Counted from the stretch's first letter, positions 1 through 9,559 are shown. The stretch: 64,000 bases of DNA from Deferribacteres bacterium (GCA_020633675.1 JACKDE010000001.1:806001-870000), one strand, 5' to 3'. The notes: a model not told the origin generated them from the letters alone. A program made the numbers and translations.

Positions 1-1
1 G

Positions 2-352
2 GATAACCACCCTGAAAAAGATCGTAATCAGCATATTTTTACCGGAATGCGCAATCAGCCTTTAAAATCAATTTGCAACCCACTTGATCGAACCTTTAAA
101 GATGCAGGAATTGAAGCGCGACCATTTCATACTTTTCGCCATTTGGGGACAAAATGTATATTTGAGGCTGGCAACGATCCTGCTGCCATTCAAAAAGTAG
201 GGCGATGACGGGATTTCGAAACCATGTTGAAATACTGCTATACCACTCGATCTCAGGAGCACGCAGCAGTTAACAAATTGTCTCAACACTTGAACAAAGG
301 AACGGCAAAAATTTTAGAGCTGCGGCAATACGGTGGCAATAATGAAAAATAG
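2..352 (+). pseudogene. Tyrosine recombinase (integrase) C-terminal remnant with in-frame TGA
   Basis: The frame starting at base 2 reads through the catalytic end of a phage-type integrase: HTFRH (the conserved HxxR box) around bases 127-141, then IQKVGR, a TGA at 206-208, and RDFETMLKYCYTT containing the expected nucleophilic Tyr. It ends at TAG 350-352. In relatives a Trp usually stands where the TGA lies, so a TGG to TGA nonsense change is the simplest explanation. TGA ends other genes in this window normally, so readthrough is unlikely. The gene begins left of the window, so only about 117 codons are visible. It lies 43 bases before a tRNA-Arg gene, the sort of place where integrative elements sit. 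Family call is firm; inactivation is likely but could be a sequencing error. Confidence 0.8.
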
Positions 353-395
353 CAAAATGTTTGAGTTTTTACAAAATAATAATTAACAGTGACTT

Positions 396-469
396 GCCCC
401 TATAGCTCAGGCGGATAGAGCAGTGGTTTCCTAAACCATGTGTCCGAGGTTCGAGTCCTCGTAGGGGCA
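396..469 (+). tRNA. tRNA-Arg, anticodon CCT
   Basis: A complete cloverleaf can be folded by eye. The acceptor stem GCCCCTA (396-402) pairs with TAGGGGC (462-468), the D stem is GCTC/GAGC, the anticodon stem GTGGT/ACCAT encloses loop TTCCTAA with anticodon CCT at 430-432, and the T arm is CGAGG-TTCGAGT-CCTCG. Discriminator base is A469; CCA is not encoded. It reads AGG codons. An integrase remnant lies just upstream. Confidence 0.95.
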
Positions 470-610
470 CTTTGATTTCTGAGCGTAAGCAATTGTAAGA
501 CAGTAACAAACGCCAGATTGGACTCACCAGTATTCAATAGAGACTGTAGAGGTAGCTGTCGATAAGCAAATCGAATCCGCAGTGGGATTGAGATCAACGT
601 TGCCCTGCTC

Positions 611-667
611 AAGCCGAATGCGAAGCATCTTCAGGAAAGACACTTCGCATCCATGGCTTTGTTTTTT
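611..667 (+). terminator. Rho-independent terminator after the tRNA
   Basis: AAGCC plus ATGCGAAG (611-625) pairs with CTTCGCAT plus GGCTT (643-659), followed by a T-rich run (658-667) on the plus strand. It would stop transcripts coming from the tRNA side before they run into the convergent aldolase gene, whose stop codon overlaps its end. Confidence 0.6.
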
Positions 668-2858
668 ACCTGAGAAACGCCTCGTGCAATCCGCCATCTA
701 CCGGAATAACCTGGCCGGTGGTTTTTCCGAGCCGGTCACTTGCCAATAAATAAGCCGCTTCCGCCTGATCGTTCAGCGCGATTGGCGATTTGGTCAGCGT
801 CCGCTGTGCGTAGAAGTCTGAGAGTTTGGTTCGCAATGTTTCGGTTTCTTCCTCTTCAGAAAAAGGAATATTGTACTTTGCGAGCGAACTGATCACACGA
901 TCGCGCGGGAACATGCTGCTGCCTTCCACCACTGTTGCGGGAGCGAGGCCGTTTACACGCACGATCGGCGCAAGTTCTATCGCCAACTCGCGTACCAAAT
1001 GGTTTGCTGCCGCTTTGCTGGTGTCGTAAGCCAGTGAGCCTTTTTTGGAGACCACGCCATTGACACTGGTGGTGAGCACCAGGCTGCCTTTTAACCCTTG
1101 AGCTTGCCAGATTTTTCTCGCTTCATCAGCCATCAGGTAGGCACCGGTCACGTTGATGTCAAAGGTCAGACCCCATTTCTCATCAGGGATATTCCCTGCC
1201 TTGTCCGGCGGTACAAAAATGCCAGCTGTCACGATAATGCGATCGATGCCACCGTAGGCAAGAATAATTTGCTTGAACATCTCGCGGATGCTTTCGCGCT
1301 GGGTGACATTGACAGACAAAGCAATAGACGGGCCGCAAGCCGAGATACCGCTTCCAGCCACGCCGATACCCTGCCCGTAAATGTCGGTCAATTCCTTTGC
1401 CGTCTGCTGTGCGCCTTCGATGTTGAGATCGGCACAAACAACCTGCGCGCCTTCTTTGGCGACACGAAGCGCCGTGGCTTTGCCAATACCGCTGCCAGCG
1501 CCGACAACCGCAACGATATCGCGGGCAAACTCTTTCTCTGCCGGCATGCGACGCAGCTTGGCCTCTTCCAGCAACCAGTATTCGATGTCGAAGGCCTCCT
1601 GACGCGGTAGTGCGATATATTCATCGATGGCTTCAGCACCACGCATCACTTCCACCGCACAGTTGTAAAATTCGGCGGTCACCCGCGATTCACTCTTGTT
1701 TTTGCCCCAGGCGATCATGCCAACTCCAGGGATCAGGATCACCGTCGGATTTGGATCGCGCATGGCCGGAGAATTGGGATGTTTGCAGGCATTGTAGTAT
1801 TCGGCGTAGTCCTTGCGATATTGCTCCAATCCGGCATTGAGCTTTTCGAGCAATGCTGAGGTATCTTCTTTTTGTGCATTCCAATCGACGTAAAGCGGCT
1901 TGATTTTGGTACGCAGAAAATGGTCCGGGCAGGAGGTACCGAGCTCCGCCAGCCGCGGCGCGTCGTGACTGTTGACGAAGCGAAGAATGGTTTCATCGCA
2001 TTGCACCGTGCCGATGAACTTGTTTTTCTGCGAAACCATGCCACGCAGCCTTGGCAGGACTTCAAACAGCACAGATTCGCGCTCTGCATCCGAAAGCGCA
2101 GCATACTTTTGACCGCCGAAGGTCTTGTCGCCTTTGTCATTGGCTTCAATATACTCGGCTGCTTTTTCAATCAGGGATACCGTGAGGTCGTAGCACTCCT
2201 TGTCATCATTTGCCCAATTGATGAGTCCGTGCTGCCCCATGACCAGGCCTTTGAGTGCTGTATTCTTTTCACACTCTTCCTGCATCACCAGACCGAGATC
2301 GAATCCAGGACGTTGCCATTTCACCCAGCCGATCTCATCTCCAAAGATTTTCTGGGTTAGTTCTTTTGAGTTGCGTGCAGCAGCGACGGCGATCACGGAA
2401 TTCGGGTGCATGTGATCCACATGCTTGAACGGGATGAAAGAGTGCAGTGGTGTATCGATGGAACTGGCTCGCGGATTGAGGTTGTAGGTGGTGTGCGGAT
2501 ACATTGACACCATTTTATCTTCGATCTCCGTTTTGACGCCTTTTTCTTCCGCATCATTATAGATTTTTTGCAGGGCAGTCAAACTGTCCTGGTAAAGCGA
2601 AGCGAAGTTTTCCTTTTTTGACGTGCGCAAATCGCCGCCTGAACCTTTTACCCATAGAATTTCTGCCTTTTCGTTCGACAACGGTTCCGGCATGTCCAAT
2701 TTTGAAGAAGTATTGCCGCCACCTGTATTGGTGATGCGCTGGTCCTGTCCGAGAATATTCGAACGGTAAACCAATCTCTCTACGGGATCGAGTTTTTTAG
2801 CAACGTCATCATCCCAAAGGTAGTTGACATGTTTAAATTGTTTCTTGTTCGTTTGCAT
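666..2858 (-). CDS. rhaEW: Bifunctional rhamnulose-1-phosphate aldolase / L-lactaldehyde dehydrogenase
   Basis: A 730-residue fusion. The N-terminal ~400 residues form a class II aldolase (LTSGTGGN-like loop seen as NTGGGNTSSK, later HTPLHSFIP-type metal site with His at DTPLHSF and DHMHPNS). The C-terminal ~270 residues form a short-chain dehydrogenase with nucleotide site VVGAGSGIGKAT and catalytic YDTSKAA. The length and layout match B. subtilis YuxG (RhaEW). It splits L-rhamnulose-1-phosphate into DHAP and L-lactaldehyde and oxidises the latter to lactate, in the cytosol. The start is supported by GGAGC seven bases upstream of the ATG. It is divergent from the NCS1 permease. Rhamnose isomerase and kinase are not in the window, so these steps must be encoded elsewhere. 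Confidence 0.9.
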   Translation of the reverse strand: MQTNKKQFKHVNYLWDDDVAKKLDPVERLVYRSNILGQDQRITNTGGGNTSSKLDMPEPLSNEKAEILWVKGSGGDLRTSKKENFASLYQDSLTALQKIYNDAEEKGVKTEIEDKMVSMYPHTTYNLNPRASSIDTPLHSFIPFKHVDHMHPNSVIAVAAARNSKELTQKIFGDEIGWVKWQRPGFDLGLVMQEECEKNTALKGLVMGQHGLINWANDDKECYDLTVSLIEKAAEYIEANDKGDKTFGGQKYAALSDAERESVLFEVLPRLRGMVSQKNKFIGTVQCDETILRFVNSHDAPRLAELGTSCPDHFLRTKIKPLYVDWNAQKEDTSALLEKLNAGLEQYRKDYAEYYNACKHPNSPAMRDPNPTVILIPGVGMIAWGKNKSESRVTAEFYNCAVEVMRGAEAIDEYIALPRQEAFDIEYWLLEEAKLRRMPAEKEFARDIVAVVGAGSGIGKATALRVAKEGAQVVCADLNIEGAQQTAKELTDIYGQGIGVAGSGISACGPSIALSVNVTQRESIREMFKQIILAYGGIDRIIVTAGIFVPPDKAGNIPDEKWGLTFDINVTGAYLMADEARKIWQAQGLKGSLVLTTSVNGVVSKKGSLAYDTSKAAANHLVRELAIELAPIVRVNGLAPATVVEGSSMFPRDRVISSLAKYNIPFSEEEETETLRTKLSDFYAQRTLTKSPIALNDQAEAAYLLASDRLGKTTGQVIPVDGGLHEAFLR

Positions 2859-3300
2859 TTTGCAGCTCCAATCTTGTAATCTTCCTCACAGTTCTCAAAG
2901 TATCACTTCATTGCATCGGATATTCTTATGCGGCTTGAAACTACTGAGTTGAGGCGATTATAATAAGAAAAGTTGGCTTCCTTCCTCAGGTCGTTTGTTT
3001 TGCTCTGCTGTGCATCAATCCTGATGCCTTGCAATGCATATATCTAAAGTAAAAATATTTCCTTTAGGTTCAATTACAATATGCAGATATTCAAGAAAAG
3101 CTCTGGTGGGGCAGGTATATTTCAGGCTATTCTCTGTGCGATGATTTTTGGACCAGCAACACGCTGGTGCCGAGCCGACCCATTATACGAACCGATTTAA
3201 CATTTCGGTTAGCTTCGTCGCGTTTTAGTTGGAAACTTCCGGGGCATTTAGGACTTTATGCGCCTTGAAAACGATCCTACTGTCGCAAAAGGAAAAGAAA
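2859..3300. other. Divergent intergenic region between rhaEW and NCS1 permease
   Basis: About 440 bases without a supported gene. It must hold the promoters for the minus-strand aldolase and the plus-strand permease. The stretch around 3030-3090 is AT-rich, and a short perfect inverted repeat lies at 3190-3210. I could not assign a convincing -35/-10 pair. Confidence 0.5.
3190..3210. promoter_or_regulatory. Small inverted repeat, possible operator
   Basis: AACCGA (3190-3195) and TCGGTT (3205-3210) form a perfect 6-bp dyad with a 9-base spacer, 90 bases before the permease start. A repressor or activator of the rhamnose branch could bind here, but a dyad this short also arises by chance. Confidence 0.25.
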
Positions 3301-4707
3301 ATGGCGCACACAAAACTACAAGATCAATTAGAGTCGGTCGACGAATTTGAGCGAATGCCAGTACCCACGGGCAAACTAAAGGGCCTGGGAAGCTTCATTG
3401 GAATGTATGCTGGCGAACATACTGCCGGCACCGAGTTTGTTATCGGGCCGTTGTTTGTCGCGCATGGCGTATCCGCAGCCGGCCTGGTCTTTGGACTGCT
3501 GGTAGGCAACCTGCTGGCGGTGCTGAGCTGGGCGTTGCTGTGCGCACCGATTGCGACCAAGGCGCGGCTAACGCTTTACTACATGCTTGAAAAAATCTGC
3601 GGGACGAAACTGACGGCCGTGTATAATGTGGTTAACGCGCTGATGTTCTGTTTTCTGGCAGGCTCCATGATCGCTGTATCTGCCACCGCTGTCGGCATCC
3701 CATTCGATTTGACCATGCCAAACCTGAGCGACTGGCTGCCCAATAGCATAGGCTGGATCGTTGCCGTTGCGGTTGTTGGCTCGGTGACAACGCTTGTGGC
3801 CATGATGGGGTATTCGCAGGTTGCGCGGGTTGCCAATATAGCTGCGCCCTGGATGATTTTGGTATTTATCGCCGCTGCCATTGCGGTGCTGCCGGAGCTT
3901 GGCGTGACTTCGATTTCGAATTTTTGGAGCGTGGCCAACGAAAAAATCTGGACTGGTGTGCCGCTGGAAGGGCAGAGCCAGTTCACCTTTTGGCATGTGA
4001 TGTTTTTTGCATGGTTTTGCAATATGGCCATGCATATCGGCATGGCGGATTTGTCCATTTTACGTTATGCAAAAAAGTGGCAATACGGCTTTTCATCAGC
4101 TACCGGCATGTATGTAGGCCATTACATCGCCTGGATCGCCTCAGGTATTCTGTATTCCCTTTTTCTATATGAATCGAACTACAGCACGGAGTTTGCTCCA
4201 GGCCCGGTTGCGTATCGTGCCGCCGGTTTTGCGGGTGCGCTGTGCGTTATTGTTGCCGGCTGGACAACCGCCAATCCGACGATTTACCGAGCCGGTTTAG
4301 CTTTACAGTCGATCAGGCCGCAATGGAAAACCTGGCGGGTGACCATGGTGGTCGGCATGATTACCACAGCTGCCGCCTGCTTCCCGGCGCTGGTGATGAA
4401 GCTGCTCGATTTTGTTGCACTGTACGGCCTGATTCTCATGCCGATGGGCGCGGTCATTCTGATCGATTTTTATGTCTTGCCGCGAATGGGGGCAAAGTCG
4501 AATTATGCCGAAACCTTCGGGAAGCGCTTTAACATGGCAGCCGCCTCGGCATGGGCCTTGACGCTGATTTTCAGCATTGTTTTGAATCAAGCCTATGGTG
4601 TGGAAATCTTTTTTCTGGGCTTGCCCGGATGGTTTGTCGCCGCTGCCGTGTATCTGGTAGCGAGCCGTCTGATCCAAAAATCAGCGCTTGCTGCAGCATC
4701 AAATTAG
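3301..4707 (+). CDS. NCS1-family (cytosine/purine-type) permease
   Basis: Polytopic membrane protein of about 468 residues with roughly twelve hydrophobic segments. It resembles the nucleobase-cation symporter-1 (codB-like) family, including the N-terminal stretch GSFIGMYAGEHTAG followed by small-residue-rich helices. The start at 3301 (MAHTKLQDQ) is preferred over an upstream ATG at 3229 because AAGGA stands eight bases before it. Family members carry nucleobases, allantoin, hydantoins or vitamins with Na+ or H+. In this setting, next to rhamnose metabolism and an RG lyase, its real substrate is uncertain. It is followed after 18 bases by a small membrane protein on the same strand. Confidence 0.8.
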   Translation: MAHTKLQDQLESVDEFERMPVPTGKLKGLGSFIGMYAGEHTAGTEFVIGPLFVAHGVSAAGLVFGLLVGNLLAVLSWALLCAPIATKARLTLYYMLEKICGTKLTAVYNVVNALMFCFLAGSMIAVSATAVGIPFDLTMPNLSDWLPNSIGWIVAVAVVGSVTTLVAMMGYSQVARVANIAAPWMILVFIAAAIAVLPELGVTSISNFWSVANEKIWTGVPLEGQSQFTFWHVMFFAWFCNMAMHIGMADLSILRYAKKWQYGFSSATGMYVGHYIAWIASGILYSLFLYESNYSTEFAPGPVAYRAAGFAGALCVIVAGWTTANPTIYRAGLALQSIRPQWKTWRVTMVVGMITTAAACFPALVMKLLDFVALYGLILMPMGAVILIDFYVLPRMGAKSNYAETFGKRFNMAAASAWALTLIFSIVLNQAYGVEIFFLGLPGWFVAAAVYLVASRLIQKSALAAASN

Positions 4708-4725
4708 TTGAAGGAAGGGAATCGT

Positions 4726-4902
4726 ATGCCAAAGTCAATTTTAAATATTCTATCCTGGTTGGGGCTGGTTTTAACGCTTTTGCCATCTGTTTTGGTTTTT
4801 ATCGGTGCAATCGATTTTCCATTGCACAAAACGCTCATGCTGGTCGGCACCGTCCTATGGTTCGCAACGCGGCCATTGACGCTGGCGAAAGAGCCAAACT
4901 AA
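4726..4902 (+). CDS. Small two-helix membrane protein following the permease
   Basis: A 58-residue protein (MPKSILNILSWLGLV...) with two hydrophobic segments, about residues 6-27 and 33-50, separated by a short loop containing FPLHKT. GAAGGAAGGG six bases or so before ATG 4726 supports this start over a TTG at 4708. It begins 18 bases after the permease stop, so the two are probably co-transcribed and it may act as a carrier accessory subunit. I do not recognise a named family; short proteins of this shape do occur next to symporters in related phyla, but that is recollection, not a search. Confidence 0.65.
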   Translation: MPKSILNILSWLGLVLTLLPSVLVFIGAIDFPLHKTLMLVGTVLWFATRPLTLAKEPN

Positions 4903-4945
4903 AATCGGAATTGCCTCGTCGGGTATTGGGGTGCATCAAGAAATC

Positions 4946-5020
4946 CACGCAAAGATGCCAAGGTCGCAGAGAAAAAACATTTTTCTTTGTGCATTCTTTG
5001 CAATTCTGCAGCTTTGTGTG
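4946..5020. repeat. CGCAAAG-type palindromic repeat, copy 1
   Basis: Left arm starts CACGCAAAG (4946) and continues with CAAGG/CGCAGAG units; the right arm ends GCTTTGTGTG (5020). The arms are imperfect reverse complements and would fold into a long hairpin in RNA. It sits between the small membrane protein and the PL26 gene. Confidence 0.75.
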
Positions 5021-5064
5021 AAAAATTTTAAGCTCGAGCTTTTCAGAGCCAGGAGGAAAAATCA

Positions 5065-8000
5065 ATGAAAAGAGAAATGAAACAACATTGTTGGCCAATC
5101 GCATTGGGATGGATACTGATCGTCTTCGGGCTTTTGCCGCAATCATTATTTGCACAAGAAGCGAATTCAATCAAATTATCCTGGCTCGGCGGAGAAGCGC
5201 CGGGGCTGTCCGCCGGCGTGAGCTGGGGCGTTCCTTTACCGCAGGGAAAATTTGAGCGATCGAGTGGGTATTCGCTAAAAAACGCCCAGGGACAAGCCTT
5301 GCCCGTGCAGGCATGGCCGATGGCGTATTGGCCCGACGGATCGATCAAATGGGTTGGATTGAGCACGGTGGTCGGTGCCAATGATGGCGCCACTTTCGAT
5401 TTGCAACCCGGTAAAAATGCCAACGCTGCGGCATTCGATACAAAAGTTGTGCTCACCGAAACGAATAATTCGGTGCTGGTGAACACCGGCATTTTGCAAT
5501 GCGATATTCCCAGGCAGGGCAAACAACTCATTCGCTCGCTGAAACTGAACGGCGCGGAGATTTCTTCCGGCGGCAGGTTGGTGTGTATTCTGCAAAATGG
5601 CCCAAGTCAGGAACTTGGCGCCCAACCCACCAAAGAACAATTCACCGGCCAGGTTGACAAAGTCACCGTAGAGCAAAATGGCCCGGTGAGAGCCGTGGTC
5701 AAAATCGAGGGCAAGCACGTTGCGGACGATGGCAGACGCAGTTGGCTGCCGTTTGTTGTCCGGCTCTATTTTTACGCAGGGCAGCAGAGTGTGCGCCTGG
5801 TGCACACCATCATTTACGATGGCGACCAGCACAAGGATTTTATCCGCGGTTTGGGGCTGGTTTTCGACGTGCCCATGGACGAACAGATATACAACCGGCA
5901 TGTTCGTTTTTCAGGCGAAAACGGCGGTTTTTGGGACGAACCCGTCCAGCCCCTCAACGGGCGCGGCTCGCTGTATCACAACGGTGAAGACCTTTATCCC
6001 AAACAACTCGCCGGAGAGCGCATCGCCGAGCGCGAAACCTTCCCGGAGCGGCAACAATTTCTGCTGGACAATTGGGCGAGCTGGAACGATTTCAAGCTCG
6101 AACAACTGAACGCCGACGGCTTCGTGGTGCAAAAAAGAACCAACGATGTCAGCACCTGGCTTGGCGCAGGCTATGGCAAACGTTCGACAGGCATGGCATT
6201 CGTCGGCGATGTTTCGGGCGGATTGGCGATCTGCGTCCGTAATTTTTGGCAATCGTATCCATCCGCACTGGAAGCCCGCAACCTCAAAACCGATTTGGCG
6301 CAATTGCAGGCCTGGCTGTGGCCGCCCGTCGCCGAAGCGATGGATATGCGCAATTACGATTCACTTGCCTGGGGGCACACGCTTCAGGCAGCCTACGAAG
6401 ATGCGCAACCGGGCTTGAGCACGGCGACCGGCGTGGCGCGCACCAGCGAAATTTTGCTGTACGCATCGCCAAACGTGCCCTCGCTCGAGACCTTGAATCA
6501 CGTTGTGCAACAGGGCAATCAGCCACCATTGCTGAGCGCTTCTCCTGAATACATCCACAGCATTCCTGTTTTCGGAGTATGGAGCCTGCCCGACCGATCC
6601 AACCAGGGAAAACGCTGGATCGAAAACCAACTCGACAATGCGTTCAAATACTACCAATTGGAGGTCGAGCAGCGCCATTGGTACGGCTTCTGGCATTTTG
6701 GTGACGTTATGCACGGCTACGATCCGCCAAGGCGTGTTTGGAAATACGACATGGGTGGCTACGCCTGGGACAACACCGAATTGATGCCAAATATGTGGCT
6801 ATGGTACAGTTATTTGCGTTCGGGCCGCGAGGATATTTTCCAAATGGCCGAGGCGATGACGCGCCACACCGGCGAAGTCGATGTCTATCATTTGGGGAGG
6901 TTGAAAGGATTGGGATCGCGCCACAATGTGGTGCATTGGGGCGGCGGTGCCAAGGAGGTAAGGATCGCGCAGGCAGCGCTCGGGCGATTTTATTATTATC
7001 TCACAACCGATGAGCGCACCGGCGATTTGATGCGTGCTTCGGTCGAAGCGTCCAACGAGGCCATCGGCAAGCTCGATCCGCTGCGCCTGATTTTGGAGAA
7101 AAGCGAATATCCAACCCACGCACGCGTCGGCCCCGACTGGCTGGCGCTGGTCGGTAACTGGATGACCGAATGGGAGCGCACCAACGACACGCGTTACCGT
7201 GACCGTATTTTGGTCGGCGTGAACAGTTTGTATGGCATGCCTTACGGCTTTTTCTCCGGTAACGGCGCCGCCATGGGCTACGATCCGGCAACCTACAAAT
7301 TGCATCGCCTCAACCAGGATGACATCGGCTATTCCCATTTGTCCGTTTTGATGGGCGGGCCGGAGGTGGCTTTTGAGTTGACTCCTTTGCTCAAAAATGA
7401 AAAATGGGACAAACTCTGGATGCAGTTCTGCCGATTATATGCAGCGCCCGAGAATGAAATCGAAAAAGAATTGGGCCGCGCCGCGAAATTGGGAGACGCA
7501 GGCCCGTGGTATGCCCGCCTTCCAGCCTACTACGCGAAAGCAACGGGCGACAAAGCCTACTCAAAACGCGCTTGGGATTCGTTCCTGAATGTCGGTGGCT
7601 GGATTTATCATACCGATTTCACCATGCAAAAATTCGACGGCCCCGAGAGCTTGCAACCGATCTATGAAGTCAGGGGAGTGTCCACCAACACCACTGCGCA
7701 GTGGTGCCTGAATGCCATCGAATTGCTCGAACTGGTTGGCGACCAAATCCCCGAAGACAATTTGAAGTTTCACTATCGAAAGGGCGACTTGCTATACCAG
7801 GATTATTTTTTCCGGGATATGCAAAATTGGGTGGTGGAAACGGCGGACTCGCCGAACTCGAAAGTGGGGATCGAAAATCGCAAACTGGTCATCGACGTCG
7901 ATGGCGGCGCGACCGTTTGGTTCAAGGAAAAGCTGTCGGGGAACATTCTGATCGAGTATCGCCGGACGGTGGTCATGAACGACGGCCCCAACGACCGTCT

Positions 8001-8391
8001 GTCCGATCTCAACCAATTCTGGATGGCGACCGATCCCCGACAGGAAAGCGTGTTCACCCGCAGCGGCACTTTTGCCGAATACGATTCCCTGCGCATGTAC
8101 TACGCCGGGATTGGTGGCAACACCAACAGCACCACCCGCTTCCGCAAATATCAAGGCACTGGCGAGCGCACGCTGTTGTTCGATTTGCAGGATGAACAGC
8201 ACTTGCTCGAACCCAATAAAACCTACCTGATCCAAATCGCTGTGTACAACGGCACGACCAGGGTTTATGTGGATGGCGAGCCCTATTTTTCCTATACGGA
8301 CGATGCGCCGCTGACCGAAGGCTATTTCGGCTTCCGCACGGTAAAATCGCGTCAGGAAGTGACTGGATTTGGGGTGTATGAATTGAAGTGA
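5065..8391 (+). CDS. Exo-rhamnogalacturonan lyase, PcRGLX/YetA-like (PL26), with C-terminal DUF6250-like domain
   Basis: A 1108-residue secreted protein. Residues 1-31 are a signal peptide ending LFAQE. Residues ~35-115 match the first PcRGLX domain (IKLSWLGGEAPGLSAGVSW...WPDGSIKWVGL), followed by the central sandwich and an alpha/alpha-barrel part rich in Trp and His (RHWYGFWHFGDVMHGYDPPR near 530-550). From about residue 910 to the end lies a separate beta-sandwich resembling DUF6250, which often accompanies RG-degrading enzymes. PL26 enzymes release unsaturated galacturonosyl-rhamnose from RG-I ends by beta-elimination. A strong AGGAGG precedes ATG 5065. Family call is good; exact linkage specificity is inferred. 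Confidence 0.85.
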   Translation: MKREMKQHCWPIALGWILIVFGLLPQSLFAQEANSIKLSWLGGEAPGLSAGVSWGVPLPQGKFERSSGYSLKNAQGQALPVQAWPMAYWPDGSIKWVGLSTVVGANDGATFDLQPGKNANAAAFDTKVVLTETNNSVLVNTGILQCDIPRQGKQLIRSLKLNGAEISSGGRLVCILQNGPSQELGAQPTKEQFTGQVDKVTVEQNGPVRAVVKIEGKHVADDGRRSWLPFVVRLYFYAGQQSVRLVHTIIYDGDQHKDFIRGLGLVFDVPMDEQIYNRHVRFSGENGGFWDEPVQPLNGRGSLYHNGEDLYPKQLAGERIAERETFPERQQFLLDNWASWNDFKLEQLNADGFVVQKRTNDVSTWLGAGYGKRSTGMAFVGDVSGGLAICVRNFWQSYPSALEARNLKTDLAQLQAWLWPPVAEAMDMRNYDSLAWGHTLQAAYEDAQPGLSTATGVARTSEILLYASPNVPSLETLNHVVQQGNQPPLLSASPEYIHSIPVFGVWSLPDRSNQGKRWIENQLDNAFKYYQLEVEQRHWYGFWHFGDVMHGYDPPRRVWKYDMGGYAWDNTELMPNMWLWYSYLRSGREDIFQMAEAMTRHTGEVDVYHLGRLKGLGSRHNVVHWGGGAKEVRIAQAALGRFYYYLTTDERTGDLMRASVEASNEAIGKLDPLRLILEKSEYPTHARVGPDWLALVGNWMTEWERTNDTRYRDRILVGVNSLYGMPYGFFSGNGAAMGYDPATYKLHRLNQDDIGYSHLSVLMGGPEVAFELTPLLKNEKWDKLWMQFCRLYAAPENEIEKELGRAAKLGDAGPWYARLPAYYAKATGDKAYSKRAWDSFLNVGGWIYHTDFTMQKFDGPESLQPIYEVRGVSTNTTAQWCLNAIELLELVGDQIPEDNLKFHYRKGDLLYQDYFFRDMQNWVVETADSPNSKVGIENRKLVIDVDGGATVWFKEKLSGNILIEYRRTVVMNDGPNDRLSDLNQFWMATDPRQESVFTRSGTFAEYDSLRMYYAGIGGNTNSTTRFRKYQGTGERTLLFDLQDEQHLLEPNKTYLIQIAVYNGTTRVYVDGEPYFSYTDDAPLTEGYFGFRTVKSRQEVTGFGVYELK

Positions 8392-8486
8392 AATGGTTGG
8401 TTATGGGTTGATGTTTGTTGCAAGGCGGCAAAATATAAATGATTGATTTTTGTTAAAAGCGGTGCACTTTTACCAAACTTTAAACA

Positions 8487-9434
8487 ATGAAAAAAATCAG
8501 CATTTTCAATCTATTACTGTTCATCACATCATTCGCTCATGCACAAGACAATATTCAATTTAAAATAACGGTTGCCCAGGATGGCAGCGGTGATTTTACC
8601 CGCATTCAGGACGCAATCGACGCAACCAAGGCATTCCCTCCCAAGCCCATTACGATTTTCATCAAAAACGGCATCTACCGTGAAAAAGTCAGGGTTCCGT
8701 CCTGGAACACGACCATGTCGCTCATCGGTGAAGATGTGGAAAAAACCATCATTGTCTGGGACGATCATTTCAATAAAATCAACCGCGGCAGAAACAGCAC
8801 TTTTTTTACCTATACCATGAAAGTGGAAGCTGACGATTTTTACGCCGAAAACCTCACCGTTGAAAACGCGGCAGGGCCAATTGGTCAAGCGGTCGCCATC
8901 CATGTGGAAGGTAACCGCTGTCGCTTCAAAAACTGCACATTTCTTGGCAATCAAGATACGGCTTATCTCGACGGAGAAAACAGCAGCCAGCTCTTTAGCA
9001 ATTGCACCATAGCCGGAACCACCGACTTTATTTTTGGCTCCGCAACCGCCGTTTTTAAGGAATGTACCATTTTTAGCAAAAGTGACTCCTATATCACAGC
9101 AGCCAGCACCACTCAGGGCAAAGAATTTGGCTTTGTTTTTCTGAATTGTAAACTGCAAGCTGCCGAAAATGTCAGCCAGGTATTTCTCGGACGGCCCTGG
9201 CGGCCTAACGCAAAAACTGTTTTTATCGAATGCGAATTGGGACAACACATTCGTCCGGAAGGCTGGGAGATATGGAGCAATGCGGAAGATGCAGCGACCA
9301 CTTTTTATGCTGAATACAATAATTATGGTGCAGGCGCCAGTACAAAAAAACGCGTGCAATGGGCACACCTCTTATCCCAAAAAGAAGCGCAGGAATATAC
9401 CCTCGAAAAAATCCTGGGTGCCTGGAGTCGATAA
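8487..9434 (+). CDS. Pectin methylesterase (CE8)
   Basis: A 315-residue secreted pectinesterase that removes methyl groups from homogalacturonan, opening it to lyases. The signal peptide is residues 1-20 (ending AHAQ). The family signatures are all present: GNQDTAY with a catalytic Asp near 156, TTDFIFGSA with the second Asp near 181, and LGRPW with the active-site Arg near 235. The length is typical for a single-domain bacterial enzyme. It lies 95 bases after the PL26 gene, on the same strand. Confidence 0.95.
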   Translation: MKKISIFNLLLFITSFAHAQDNIQFKITVAQDGSGDFTRIQDAIDATKAFPPKPITIFIKNGIYREKVRVPSWNTTMSLIGEDVEKTIIVWDDHFNKINRGRNSTFFTYTMKVEADDFYAENLTVENAAGPIGQAVAIHVEGNRCRFKNCTFLGNQDTAYLDGENSSQLFSNCTIAGTTDFIFGSATAVFKECTIFSKSDSYITAASTTQGKEFGFVFLNCKLQAAENVSQVFLGRPWRPNAKTVFIECELGQHIRPEGWEIWSNAEDAATTFYAEYNNYGAGASTKKRVQWAHLLSQKEAQEYTLEKILGAWSR

Positions 9435-9559
9435 TTGGAGATGTCGATTGCGCCTGTTGCCAACAATGCCATTTGTCTGAATGCATTTTAAATAAACAAC
9501 GCGCAAAGCACGCCTTGAAGTTACTACCTGACATTTTTTCGTATGGAATTTGAAATTTG

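Noticed and set aside
206..208. TGA as a recoded Trp codon in the integrase
   Set aside because: Several other genes here (PL26, the GH28 before the symporter) end with TGA at the expected family length, so TGA is a normal stop.
4946..5020. CGCAAAG units as a CRISPR array
   Set aside because: Units are short, variable, without regular spacers, arranged as mirrored arms, and no cas genes are in the window.
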